NCBI GenBank assembly: GCA_003134965.1
Contig: PLDA01000002.1
Span: forward strand, 372,001-436,000
DNA length: 64,000 nucleotides
Origin: Vulcanimicrobium winogradskyi
GTDB taxonomy: Bacteria; Vulcanimicrobiota; Vulcanimicrobiia; Vulcanimicrobiales; Vulcanimicrobiaceae
Direction of reading: 5' to 3'
The translations under genes were made by a program, and so were the position numbers. Shown here one piece after another: positions 17,415 to 26,423 of the stretch (its first letter is position 1; each line of letters opens with the position of its first letter). The notes beneath the pieces are model-generated. The model made no database searches. It saw only the letters and a list, made by a program, of their open reading frames with translations, and was not told the origin of the DNA.

Positions 17415-17653
17415 GAAAAGCCTAGGCTCCTGCTGCAACGTGAAGCTGCGGAGAGGTCATCATACTGTACGCCGCGCGACGATCGTGTGAAGGCCTGCTT
17501 CCGGTGTCGTTCTCAACTTCCGCATGTCGCTCCGATATACTACAAACCGTCGTACGGTGGCCTCGCGTCACAGTCGGCTCCCAGATCCAACCACGAAGGG
17601 CCCAGCTGCATGGAACGCCTCGTCCGATTCTCGCCCGCTCTCGCCGCAACGAT

Positions 17654-17971
17654 ATGACCAGCACAACGCAAGCCAGCCCAGACCGCATGATGCGGTTGAA
17701 TCCCATGGCCCTCGCGCTCGCATTCGGCGTTGCAGGCTTCGCCGTGGCCATCGTCTTCGGCGCCGTCATGGGTGGAATGTGGGGGATGGGCGCAAGCGGA
17801 GCCGGCTGGATGCACGGTTCGGTCGGCGGCGGCCCTGCTTACGGGGGCACGATGATGGGCGGCGGAGCCGGCTTCCTCTTCCTCGCGCTCGTCTGCGGCC
17901 TCTTGGGCGGCGCGCTCGCGGGCGGCGTGTCGGCGTCCGTCTACAACTACGTCGTCCGGCAAAACGCATGA
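17654..17971 (+). CDS. Small Gly/Met-rich membrane protein
   Basis: 105 aa with two predicted membrane helices separated by a glycine- and methionine-rich stretch (GGMWGMGASG, GGTMMGGGAG). It sits directly before the metal P-type ATPase. Met-rich small membrane proteins are common near copper transport genes, so a metal-related role is plausible but unproven. The ATG at 17654 was chosen. A later ATG near the first helix is possible. Confidence 0.55.
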   Translation: MTSTTQASPDRMMRLNPMALALAFGVAGFAVAIVFGAVMGGMWGMGASGAGWMHGSVGGGPAYGGTMMGGGAGFLFLALVCGLLGGALAGGVSASVYNYVVRQNA

Positions 17972-18084
17972 GCAGGTCTGTGCCACTCCGGTTGTAGCAA
18001 CTCAACCAGAGATGGGGACCGCAAGCATGAAAGCCAGCCGAGCGCCGGCCGCACGCGCCCGCGAGGTATGAACGGACGCCCGCG

Positions 18085-20391
18085 GTGACCGCAACGACCA
18101 GTCGAGAGTCGGTCCCTAGCGCGGTCACCGTCTCCCCGGCGACACGCGAGACGGAGTTCCACCTGGCGGACTGCTACGACGGGACCGAGTTGGCGGACGT
18201 CGAGCGCAAGCTGCGCGACGTTGACGGCGTGATGTTCGTCGGCCTTGACCGTACGCGGAGCATGGTGCGGATGGTCTTCGACCCGCGTCGCACCTCCGCC
18301 GACCAGATCGTGGCGCTGTTGAAGAACGCCGGCTACGGCTGCTGCTGCGCCGACGGGCGGACGGCGCTCGTGCCTTCGGCGCACGCGGCGCCCAACGAGC
18401 ACGCGGGTCACGGCCCGCAGATGATCGGCGACATGCTGCGAAAGGCGATCGTCTCGCTCGTCCTGCTCGTTCCGATCTTTTTGTGGTCTCCGGTCGGCAC
18501 GCGATTCGGCTTCACGATACCGCCGCCGTTCGGAATGACGAACGCCCTGGCCAGCTTCGTCCTCACCACGCCGATCGTTCTCTGGGGCGGTTGGACGTTC
18601 TTGTGCTCCGCCTTCCGCTCCGCGCTACGGCGCGAAGCGAACATGATGACGCTGATCGCTCTGGGCATCATCGTCAGCTACGCGTATTCGGTCGGGGCCA
18701 CGTTCTTCTTCGCCGGCGACGTGTTCTACGATGCCGCGGCGGCCCTGACGGCATTTTCGCTGCTGGGCCACTGGATGGAGATGCGGAGCCGCTATGCCAC
18801 CGGCAAGGCCGTCGAAGCGCTGTTGAAACTCGCACCCGCGACGGCAATCGTGCGGCGCGACGGAAACGACACCGAAGTCCCGCTCGAAGACGTCAAGGTT
18901 GGCGATGAGATCGTCGTCCGCCCAGGAGCGCGCGTCCCGGTGGACGGCACCATCGCCGGCGGCGACAGTTACGTGGATGAGTCGATGATCACGGGAGAAC
19001 CGACGCCGGTGCACAAGGCCGCAGGCCAAAAGGTGGTCGGCGGCACCGTGAACCAGCGCGGAGCATTCACGTTCCGCGCCGAGGCCGTCGGAGCAGATAC
19101 CGCGCTCTCGCGCATCGTCTCGATGGTGCAGGAGGCGCAGGCGTCCAAGGCGCCGGCGCAAGCGCTCGCCGATGTGGCGGGAAAGTACCTCGTGTACGTC
19201 GCGATCGGGGCAGGCGTCACGGCGTTCCTGGTATGGTACCTCTTGGGTGCCGGCGTGCTGTTCGCGCTGACGGCGGCGGTATCGGCGATCGTGATCGCCT
19301 GCCCCGACGCGCTCGCGCTCGCGACGCCCACGGCTATCACCGTCGGCGTCGGAAAAGGTGCGCGCGAGGGCATCCTCTTCAAGAACGCAACCGCGCTCGA
19401 GGCGACCTCGAAGATTCAGATGGTCATCTTCGACAAGACCGGGACGCTGACGCTCGGCAAGCCGACCTTGACCGACGCAATCGCGATCGCACCCGTCACC
19501 GAGGACCAGCTCATCCGAGCTGCGGCTTCCGCCGACGCCGCGTCGGAACATCCGCTAGCCCGCGCGATCGTCGAGGGCGCGGCAACGCGTAAGCTCAGCG
19601 TTCCGGCCGCCGCCAGCTTCGAAGCGATCACCGGGAAAGGCGTCCGCGCGACCGTCGACGGAATCGAGGTGGTCGTTGGAAACGAAGCGCTGCTCACCGA
19701 CATGAAACTCGTGTTGACGCCCGGTCTGCGCGAGCGCACCGCCGCGCTCGCGGGCGACGCCAAGACGCCGATGTACGTCGTCATTGGCGGCGCCCTCGCG
19801 GGCGTCGTCGCGGTAGCCGACGAGATCCGACCGTCCGCAAGGGACGCCGTGGCCCGGCTCAGGGAGATCGGCGTGCACACGGCCATGGTTACCGGCGACA
19901 ACCGGCGCACCGCCGAATCCGTCGCCCGGTTGCTGGGAATCGAGACGGTCCTCGCCGAGGTCCTTCCGGCCGACAAGGCGTCGGAGGTGAAGAAGCTGCA
20001 GGCGCAAGGGCTCAACGTGGCTATGGTCGGCGACGGCGTGAACGACGCGCCGGCGCTCGCGCAGGCGGACGTGGGGATCGCGATCGGCGCCGGCACGGAC
20101 GTCGCGATCGAAACGGCGGACGTCGTCCTGATGAAAGATGACCCGGCGTCCGTCGCGGGAGCCGTCATACTCGCCCGCCACGTCCGCGGCAAGATCGTTC
20201 AGAACCTCTACTGGGCTGCCGGTTACAACGTGCTTGCGATCCCCGTGGCGATGGGCGTCCTCTATCCGTCCCTCAAGGTTCTGCTCGCACCCGAATGGGC
20301 CGCCATCCTGATGAGCGGCTCGACGATCAGCGTCACGCTCAACGCGCTGCTCCTCAATCGCGTTCGCGTCTCGGCGCGCCGCCCGTTGTGA
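18085..20391 (+). CDS. Heavy-metal P1B-type ATPase with CPD motif
   Basis: A 768-aa metal efflux or uptake pump. The N-terminal HMA-like domain (about 20-75) has DCYDGTEL in place of the usual CxxC, with a CCC cluster near residue 90. Membrane helices follow, then SMITGEP, the channel motif ACPDALALATPTAI (Cys at about 406), phosphorylation site DKTGTLT, SEHPLARA, and GDGVNDAPAL. CPD rather than CPC makes the metal uncertain. Copper exporters usually have CPC, and CPD forms are seen in less characterised groups. GTG start. An ATG 17 bases upstream runs into a stop. Confidence 0.88.
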   Translation: MTATTSRESVPSAVTVSPATRETEFHLADCYDGTELADVERKLRDVDGVMFVGLDRTRSMVRMVFDPRRTSADQIVALLKNAGYGCCCADGRTALVPSAHAAPNEHAGHGPQMIGDMLRKAIVSLVLLVPIFLWSPVGTRFGFTIPPPFGMTNALASFVLTTPIVLWGGWTFLCSAFRSALRREANMMTLIALGIIVSYAYSVGATFFFAGDVFYDAAAALTAFSLLGHWMEMRSRYATGKAVEALLKLAPATAIVRRDGNDTEVPLEDVKVGDEIVVRPGARVPVDGTIAGGDSYVDESMITGEPTPVHKAAGQKVVGGTVNQRGAFTFRAEAVGADTALSRIVSMVQEAQASKAPAQALADVAGKYLVYVAIGAGVTAFLVWYLLGAGVLFALTAAVSAIVIACPDALALATPTAITVGVGKGAREGILFKNATALEATSKIQMVIFDKTGTLTLGKPTLTDAIAIAPVTEDQLIRAAASADAASEHPLARAIVEGAATRKLSVPAAASFEAITGKGVRATVDGIEVVVGNEALLTDMKLVLTPGLRERTAALAGDAKTPMYVVIGGALAGVVAVADEIRPSARDAVARLREIGVHTAMVTGDNRRTAESVARLLGIETVLAEVLPADKASEVKKLQAQGLNVAMVGDGVNDAPALAQADVGIAIGAGTDVAIETADVVLMKDDPASVAGAVILARHVRGKIVQNLYWAAGYNVLAIPVAMGVLYPSLKVLLAPEWAAILMSGSTISVTLNALLLNRVRVSARRPL

Positions 20392-20428
20392 TTCACGGCG
20401 GCATCCGCAAGCATCGTCGGAGGTGACG

Positions 20429-21568
20429 ATGGCTCGAAGCAGCGGCGGGATGCGGATCCTGACCGTCAACGCCGGCTCGACCAGCGTCAAGCTCGAGCGT
20501 TACGATCTCCGCGCGCCCGTTCCGATCCTTGCCTGCCCGCCGGCTCCCGATTGGGAGACGCGGAGAACCCTGGACGAGGCGGAAGAGGCGGTCGCGGATG
20601 CGCTGCGCGCGGACGTCGACGTGGTCGCGCACCGCCTCGTGCGTCTACCCGACGGCGCACCCGCCGTGCTGCGTCTCGACGCCGATGCCGTGCAAGCGAT
20701 CGCGCGGGTCGCCGGCGAGGCGCCTTTGCACGACTCCGTCGCCATTCGTGCCGTCAGACTCCTGACGCGACTCCGGCCCGCGACGCCGCAATTTGCGGTC
20801 GCCGACGGTGCGTTTCACCGTACGATGTCCGCCGCGGCGACGACGTACGCGATCCCGCGCGCACTCACGCGCCGTGGTCTGCGTCGACTCGGCTTTCACG
20901 GGCTCAGCCACGAATACGCTGCGCATCGCGCGTGCACGCTCGCCGATGTCGACATCATGCGCGCGCGGGTCGTGACCGCACATCTGGGTGGCGGCTCGTC
21001 GCTGTGCGCCATTCAAGCCGGCGCCAGCGTCGACACGACGATGGGCTACACGCCGCTCGAAGGCCTGCCGATGGCGACGCGCAGCGGCTCGGTAGACCCG
21101 GGGCTGTTGCTGCATCTGCTGCGCGATGGCATCCAGCCCACGGAACTCGAGGAGATTCTCGAGCGGCGGTCCGGATTACTCGGAATTTCGGGAACGACGG
21201 GCGACGTTCGCACACTCTTGGCGATGAGAGACGACCCGGACGCGCGGCTCGCGCTCGACGTGCTCGGCTGGCGGTTGCGCGCGGCGATCGGGGCAATGAT
21301 CGGCGTGCTGGGCGGCATCGATCTGCTGGTCTTCACCGGCGGGATCGGTGAGCATGCGCCGGAGATACGCGCCGCCGGCGCGCTCGGCGCGGCGGCGTCG
21401 GGCGCGGAAGTAGCCGAGGCGCGGAATTCAGCGGCAGCAGGTGATGGCCGCATCTCGTCCGACCATTCGCGCGTCGGCGTGTTCGTCGTCAGCGCGCGTG
21501 AGGGATGGCAACTGGCGCGACAGGTCTATCACGCACTTCCGGACGCCGCGGTCATCGCGAACCGCTGA
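20429..21568 (+). CDS. ackA: Acetate kinase
   Basis: 379 aa. It converts acetyl-P + ADP to acetate + ATP. Motifs: LTVNAGSTSVKLERYDL near the N-terminus, GFHGLSHEYAAHR, AHLGGGSSL, DTTMGYTPLEGL then TRSGSVDPG, and FTGGIGEH. The usual 'HRVVHGG' segment reads HRLVRLPDG, so the loop around the substrate arginine is altered. The ATG at 20429 sits five bases after GGAGG, a near-ideal site. It probably works with the phosphoketolase at 15042. Confidence 0.9.
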   Translation: MARSSGGMRILTVNAGSTSVKLERYDLRAPVPILACPPAPDWETRRTLDEAEEAVADALRADVDVVAHRLVRLPDGAPAVLRLDADAVQAIARVAGEAPLHDSVAIRAVRLLTRLRPATPQFAVADGAFHRTMSAAATTYAIPRALTRRGLRRLGFHGLSHEYAAHRACTLADVDIMRARVVTAHLGGGSSLCAIQAGASVDTTMGYTPLEGLPMATRSGSVDPGLLLHLLRDGIQPTELEEILERRSGLLGISGTTGDVRTLLAMRDDPDARLALDVLGWRLRAAIGAMIGVLGGIDLLVFTGGIGEHAPEIRAAGALGAAASGAEVAEARNSAAAGDGRISSDHSRVGVFVVSAREGWQLARQVYHALPDAAVIANR

Positions 21569-21735
21569 GGTTGCCCATGCAGGCGGTCAGTTCATCGCCA
21601 CGAAACGGTCGACCATGTTCGGCGCTCGGTTCGCGGTCGGCGTGACATGCGTGGTCTGTGGCCGTTCAAACCGCAAACGATCCTCGGCTGGGTGCGCAAA
21701 TCCGACGTCGAGGACCAGGGGATCCGGAATTGCAC

Positions 21736-22017
21736 GTGACCGATGGACGCGACGACAAATGGAAACACCTTATTTGCGGAGTGCTCTATCCGATTCAGTT
21801 CGAGCAGAATCCGGTAGACGGTATCGATCGCGTGCTCGAGGTAGTCGTCCGTGCGCGAGCCCTGAACGCGAGCCCCGAGCAGTATCTCGCAGCCGTCCAA
21901 GCCGCCTTGCAAAGCGACGAACCCCTCGCGCGGCTGATCCCGCAACCGCATTCCGAATCGGTCATTCGCACCTATCTCGTCGAACTCCAGAAGCGCCTGG
22001 TTGCGGGCTCAGACTGA
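21736..22017 (+). CDS. Small orphan protein, paralogue of the gene at 11805
   Basis: 93 aa, about two-thirds identical to the 88-aa protein at 11805 over the core YPIQFEQNPVDGIDRVLEVV to SVIRTYL. The GTG start in context GCACGTGAC is the same as in the paralogue, but without the strong GGAGG site. Its stop overlaps the convergent serine hydrolase gene by nine bases. Unknown function. Confidence 0.6.
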   Translation: MTDGRDDKWKHLICGVLYPIQFEQNPVDGIDRVLEVVVRARALNASPEQYLAAVQAALQSDEPLARLIPQPHSESVIRTYLVELQKRLVAGSD

Positions 22018-23352
22018 CGCGATCGCGTTCTCGAGCGCCGGGTAGTAGTTGTCGTCGGGCGCGTAGGGCGAGTTGATGATCGCGGCGACCGTTACGCCGT
22101 TCGCGTAGTACATCATCACGGTATTGATCTCGCCACCGTTCATGCTCGCGGGGTGATAGCCGTTGTGATGCCAGTAGACGAGGCCCTTCGGGTATTTCGG
22201 GCTCGTGACGGTCCGAGCGTACATCCCGTACTGGCTCGTTCGCATCATATCGGCGACGGAAGACGCGACGATCTTCGGACCTGTCTGCAGTTCGTGCATG
22301 AAGGTGGCGAGCTGAATCGCGGAAAGCTGCCAGCCCTGCGAGCCGCACGAGAGCGTCATGTCGCCCCAGACGTCGCCCGGCCCCACCGTCGTGAAGTCAT
22401 AGATGTTCGTCGGCACGCCCTTGTAGCTGAGCGCGGGGCTGCTCCCCGACGGCGTGCAGTACATGCGCGGAAAGCCGATCGGTTTGAACACCACCTGGTT
22501 GACGTAATCCATATACGAGCGCGCGTAGAAGGACGCCGAGGTATCGGTGTTCGATGCCGCTTCCAGAGCCGCGAGGAACGAGTCGATCGGCGCCGAGACC
22601 ACGCCGCGCATCCGCGGTATGATGACGCGAAACAATGCGAAGTTGGTGTTTTCGTACTGGTAGGTCTGGTCCGCGAGGTTCACCCCGCCGGCCAAGCAGC
22701 TCTTCAGATCGGCATAGAATATCCCGCACGTGCGAATCCCGCTCGTGTGGGTGAGCAGCTGACCCAGCGTGATCTTGGAGACATGCGGGCCGAGCTTCCA
22801 GTACGGCGGCAGGTACTGTCCGATCGTCGCGCCGGCCGAGATGTTCTGCGCCGTCATGAGGTGCATCAGCGCGGCGGCGGTGATCGTCTTGCTGGAGCTG
22901 GCGATCGTGATCTTGTCGGAGGCGAGCATCGCACGCGGCGTGACGTCGGGTGCGCGGCGGGCGCTTCCGCCGGTGCGCGTCGCCATCGCGCCGTCGGGCA
23001 TCACGATCGCGACCGCGTAGCCGACGGACTTGTTCTTGAGGTTCGCGGCGATCGCGTCGCCGGCGGCCTTGAGATACGACTGATCGAGGATCGACCGCAA
23101 GAGCACCGGGTTGACGCGACCCACGTTCTGCGCGGTGATCACGAGATTCGGCGCGACGGTCGTCGATCTGCGCAGGCTTCCCGGCGGACGCTCCGAGGCC
23201 GGCGGGACGCTCAGCGCGGTGGGTGCGATCCGCTCGAGGTCCGCGGCATGGATCCCCGGCCGGACGGGGGACTGGACCTGTGCTTGCACGGCGGCCGAGG
23301 GCATCGCGACGAGTGCCGCAAGACACGCCGCCTTCACGGGGTTGCTACGCAT
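22009..23352 (-). CDS. Secreted serine hydrolase, beta-lactamase/PBP class C fold
   Basis: 447 aa. Signal peptide MRSNPVKAACLAALVAMPSAAVQAQ. The mature part has SxxK (SSSK, followed by TITAAAL), LTHTSGIRTCG, YxN (YENTNF) and a late HHNGY, the pattern of class C beta-lactamase-related hydrolases (EstB, D-aminopeptidase, PBP4* types). The substrate could be a peptide, ester or cell-wall fragment. The ATG at 23352 is seven bases after AGGAG. No gene is visible in the 250 bases upstream. Confidence 0.85.
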   Translation of the reverse strand: MRSNPVKAACLAALVAMPSAAVQAQVQSPVRPGIHAADLERIAPTALSVPPASERPPGSLRRSTTVAPNLVITAQNVGRVNPVLLRSILDQSYLKAAGDAIAANLKNKSVGYAVAIVMPDGAMATRTGGSARRAPDVTPRAMLASDKITIASSSKTITAAALMHLMTAQNISAGATIGQYLPPYWKLGPHVSKITLGQLLTHTSGIRTCGIFYADLKSCLAGGVNLADQTYQYENTNFALFRVIIPRMRGVVSAPIDSFLAALEAASNTDTSASFYARSYMDYVNQVVFKPIGFPRMYCTPSGSSPALSYKGVPTNIYDFTTVGPGDVWGDMTLSCGSQGWQLSAIQLATFMHELQTGPKIVASSVADMMRTSQYGMYARTVTSPKYPKGLVYWHHNGYHPASMNGGEINTVMMYYANGVTVAAIINSPYAPDDNYYPALENAIASV

Positions 23353-23606
23353 GAAACTGCTCCTGATCAATGGCGACGATTGAGAGGAACCCGCAACGCC
23401 ATCATAACCCGCCGTCCTACGGCACGCTTACATCGCCGCCCGCGTAAGCGGAAAGTAAGTCCGGCTTCGACGCGGTGACCGGGATCGGCTCGATCAAGGA
23501 GCATGCCGCGGTCGTCGAGCCGCGTTGGCGGCGAGCGCGGCGAAGAACACACGTGACTCCGAGTCGCCGCCCTACCAAACAGTAGGCGGGGGCGGTTCCT
23601 GACACC

Positions 23607-24029
23607 TCACGCAATACTGAAGAGCGCGCGGACGAGCGGCACCAATCCCGCGGCGGGAACGAGGCCGAGGCCGATGAGCAGGAGCGGCAGCGCGAGGCCG
23701 CGCGTGTAGGCGGTGTCGCCGCGCAGCGTGACGTCGAGCGTCTTGCCGACGTCGCCTGTTTCTGCGCCGTCGATCGTGCCGACGACGACGTGGCCGCCGT
23801 CGAGAAGCGATCCGCCGACGACCCAGCTGCCGGTGCAGTGTGTGCTAGCGTACCGTCCGGCGCCGGTCCTCACGCAGTCCGCGACGGTCGCCGACGCTCG
23901 CGGGCCGGTTTGGCGCTGGACGAGCAGGAATACGCCGGACCCGATCATGACCGCAGCGATGACGACCGCTACGATCGCGAGATAGACCTTTGCGCGCTTC
24001 GACGGGGTGCGTCCCCTTCTGATGATCAC
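23607..24029 (-). CDS. Small two-helix membrane protein
   Basis: 140 aa with an N-terminal membrane helix after a basic stretch (SKRAKVYLAIVAVVIAAVMI), an extracytoplasmic domain of about 75 residues with two cysteines (VADCVRTG, STHCTG), and a C-terminal helix (ALPLLLIGLGLVPAAGLVPL). GTG at 24029 with AAGGGA five bases upstream. It follows the 117-aa gene on the same strand by 20 bases, so the two are probably co-transcribed. Family not recognised. Confidence 0.55.
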   Translation of the reverse strand: MIIRRGRTPSKRAKVYLAIVAVVIAAVMIGSGVFLLVQRQTGPRASATVADCVRTGAGRYASTHCTGSWVVGGSLLDGGHVVVGTIDGAETGDVGKTLDVTLRGDTAYTRGLALPLLLIGLGLVPAAGLVPLVRALFSIA

Positions 24030-24049
24030 GTCGGTCCCTTGGGCTGCAA

Positions 24050-24403
24050 TCAGAACTCGTCGCGGGGTGCTTTGGTGTAGGCGCCGTCGTCGTCGACCAC
24101 GACGCACGGGGTCTGCTCCCAAACGGCGGGGTTCGGCGCCGTCAGCCATGGCTTCGCCTGGGCGGCGGCGGCGTCGAGCCGTTGCACCTGCGTCCCTTTC
24201 AGCAGCATGTAGCTGATGTCGTCCGGTTCGGCCGCGCGGAAGCCCGCGTTCAAATCCACGTACATCTGCTGTGCGACGGCGAATATCTTCCCGTGGAGAT
24301 CGTCGTCGGACAGGATCGCCCACGCATCGGGCAAGCGAAAATAGAACGTGCTGTGGTGATCGCCGGACTGGACGTGGAACTGCAGGTCGTTGTCCCACGC
24401 CAT
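24050..24403 (-). CDS. Hypothetical cytoplasmic protein, 117 aa
   Basis: I do not recognise this protein. It begins MAWDNDLQFHVQSGDHHSTF, is soluble and mixed alpha/beta, and is rich in Asp and aromatic residues. No signal peptide. An alternative GTG start lies at 24424. The two-gene unit with the membrane protein downstream is divergent from the patatin gene, so the 24404-24696 intergenic region may hold both promoters. I see no clear boxes there. Confidence 0.5.
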   Translation of the reverse strand: MAWDNDLQFHVQSGDHHSTFYFRLPDAWAILSDDDLHGKIFAVAQQMYVDLNAGFRAAEPDDISYMLLKGTQVQRLDAAAAQAKPWLTAPNPAVWEQTPCVVVDDDGAYTKAPRDEF

Positions 24404-24696
24404 CAGCGTATCCGTGAAGGCCACCGTACAGTATTGGCGCAAGACGACTCCACGAGAGCGCGGCGAGCGGAACGAGCCGTGATGCCCTTCTCCGTGCAGA
24501 CCTCTGCAAACTGCCGCCCTTCGGCGCCATCCGCTTCGCGAAACCGCTGCGGTCCGAACGCGCATTCTACTGCGAGCCGGTTCGGCCGCCCGACGAGGGC
24601 GGCCAGTTCACGAAGGCATTGGGGAGCGACGAGCCGCTCGCGCTGTGTCGAGTCGAAGGGAGGAGTAACCCGCTTCTGCGAAAGCCGGGCTGCACT

Positions 24697-25878
24697 GTGT
24701 CTCTCAAACCGAGCTTCCGCGACCGGCTTGCACCCGGCGGCACGAAACGGCTCCTCTCGTTCGACGGCGGCGGGATCCGCGGCCTCATCGCACTCGAGAT
24801 TGCGGGCCGGCTCGAGACGCTGCTCCGCGACGCGCTCGGCGCAGGCGAGGATTTCGTCCTCGCCGACTACTTCGACTACATCGCCGGCACGAGCACGGGA
24901 GCGATCATCGCAACGTGCCTCTCGCTCGGATATTCGGTCGCGCAGGTGCGCAACTTCTATCTCGAGGGCGCCAAGGCGATGTTCCGGCGCGCGTCGCTCC
25001 TCAAGCAGCTGTACTATCGCAACGTCGGCACGAACCTAACGGCACGGCTGCAGGCGCTGTTGGTAGGCGCCGATGGAACGCCACTCACACTCGGTGACGA
25101 CGCGCTGCGCACCCTCCTGCTCGTGATCATGAAGAACGCCACGACGAACTCGCCGTGGCCGCTCTCGAACAACCCCGCAGCGATGTACAACGACCGCGTC
25201 CAAGCCGGCTGCAACCTCGACCTGCCGCTGTGGAAGATCGTCCGCGCGAGCACGGCCGCGCCGACGTTCTTTCCGCCGGAAGACGTCACGGTCGGCGGCG
25301 AGCGCTTCGTATTCGTGGACGGTGCGGTCAGCGTCTACAACAACCCGGCATTCCTGCTGTTCATCATGTCGACACTTCCCGAATACCGGCTGGGCTGGCA
25401 GACCGGCGAAGACAAGATGCTGCTGATCTCGGTGGGCACCGGCTCGATCAGCGGAGCGTCGCCGACGCTCAAGGCGTCCCAGATGAACCTGCTGTACAAC
25501 GCCAGATCCGTGCCCCTGGCGCTGCTCGACGCGACCCAAAGCGAACAGGACGTCCTCTGCCGCATCTTCGGGCGCTGCCGGTACGGTGAGCCGATCGATA
25601 CCGAGATCGGCGACTTCATCCAGAGCGACGACGCGTTCGCGCGCGACGGCGGCGGGCCGTTCGCACCGAAGAAGTTCACGTACATGCGCTACAACCCGAA
25701 CATCAGCCCCGAGGGACTGGCTGAGCTCGGATTGCCGGAGATCCGCTCGGAGCACGTGCAGGAGATGGACTCTCCGGACCATCTCGCCGAGCTCGCCGCA
25801 GTCGGCAAGGCGTACGCGAGCAGACTCGACCTCGCGCAGTTCGGCGCGTTTCCGGTCGGTCCGGCGCGTGATCGCTAG
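24697..25878 (+). CDS. Patatin-like phospholipase
   Basis: About 393 aa from the GTG at 24697. A TTG at 24619 would add 26 residues. Catalytic features: oxyanion loop DGGGIRG, nucleophile elbow GTSTG, and the dyad aspartate in VDGAV. A STAAPTFFPPED segment typical of patatins lies between them. The enzyme should hydrolyse acyl ester bonds of membrane lipids. Bacterial patatins act as cell-killing effectors in several defence systems (for example CapV in CBASS). The downstream SLOG gene overlaps it by 11 bases, which makes a regulated effector plausible, but no nucleotide cyclase is nearby. Confidence 0.85.
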   Translation: MSLKPSFRDRLAPGGTKRLLSFDGGGIRGLIALEIAGRLETLLRDALGAGEDFVLADYFDYIAGTSTGAIIATCLSLGYSVAQVRNFYLEGAKAMFRRASLLKQLYYRNVGTNLTARLQALLVGADGTPLTLGDDALRTLLLVIMKNATTNSPWPLSNNPAAMYNDRVQAGCNLDLPLWKIVRASTAAPTFFPPEDVTVGGERFVFVDGAVSVYNNPAFLLFIMSTLPEYRLGWQTGEDKMLLISVGTGSISGASPTLKASQMNLLYNARSVPLALLDATQSEQDVLCRIFGRCRYGEPIDTEIGDFIQSDDAFARDGGGPFAPKKFTYMRYNPNISPEGLAELGLPEIRSEHVQEMDSPDHLAELAAVGKAYASRLDLAQFGAFPVGPARDR

Positions 25879-26410
25879 TCTGGCCGGCCGGCGGATCGAC
25901 GCGGCGGACGCGGACCCGATGCGCTTTCCGGAGACGCGTGAAGGGTTGGTCGCGAAACGGATCGCCGCGACGCTCACCGAACGCGGCGCGACGACGCTCG
26001 TCTGCGCGGCGGCGTGCGGTGCCGACCTGCTCGCGCTCGAAGCCGCGCAGCGCGAGGGCATTCCGGCACGGATCGTGCTTCCGTTCGATGCTGCCGAGTT
26101 TCGCCGCAGCTCGGTCGTCGATCGCGGTGAGGGCTGGGGTGCTGCGTTCGACCGCCTCATCGACGAGGCGCGAGCGCGCGACGGTGTGCTGATCCTCGGA
26201 CTGGACGCGCACGATCCGCACGTGTACGAGAAGACGAACGAGGCAATTCTCGACGAAGCGCTGGCACTCGCGGGCAACGACCCGGCCGGCGTCGTCGCGC
26301 TCGCCGTCTGGGACGGGGCGATTTCGGGCCGCGCCGATTACACGGCGAACTTCACCGACGCCGCGCGCGCCCGCGGAATCGCCGTGCAGTCGATCCCGAT
26401 CCTCCGCTAG
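25868..26410 (+). CDS. SLOG-like Rossmann-fold nucleotide-binding protein
   Basis: 180 aa. GTG start inside the end of the patatin gene. The N-terminus ASLAGRRID and the segment CAAACGADLLALEAA followed by RIVLPFDAAEF fit the SLOG (LOG/DprA/TRPM-like) superfamily, which senses or processes nucleotides or nucleoside-derived ligands. The end (TDAARARGIAV) completes the fold. Coupling to a patatin suggests it generates or senses the signal that gates the lipase (inference). Convergent with the FecR-TPR gene, 13 bases away. Confidence 0.65.
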   Translation: MIASLAGRRIDAADADPMRFPETREGLVAKRIAATLTERGATTLVCAAACGADLLALEAAQREGIPARIVLPFDAAEFRRSSVVDRGEGWGAAFDRLIDEARARDGVLILGLDAHDPHVYEKTNEAILDEALALAGNDPAGVVALAVWDGAISGRADYTANFTDAARARGIAVQSIPILR

Positions 26411-26423
26411 CGCCGCGGGGTTC

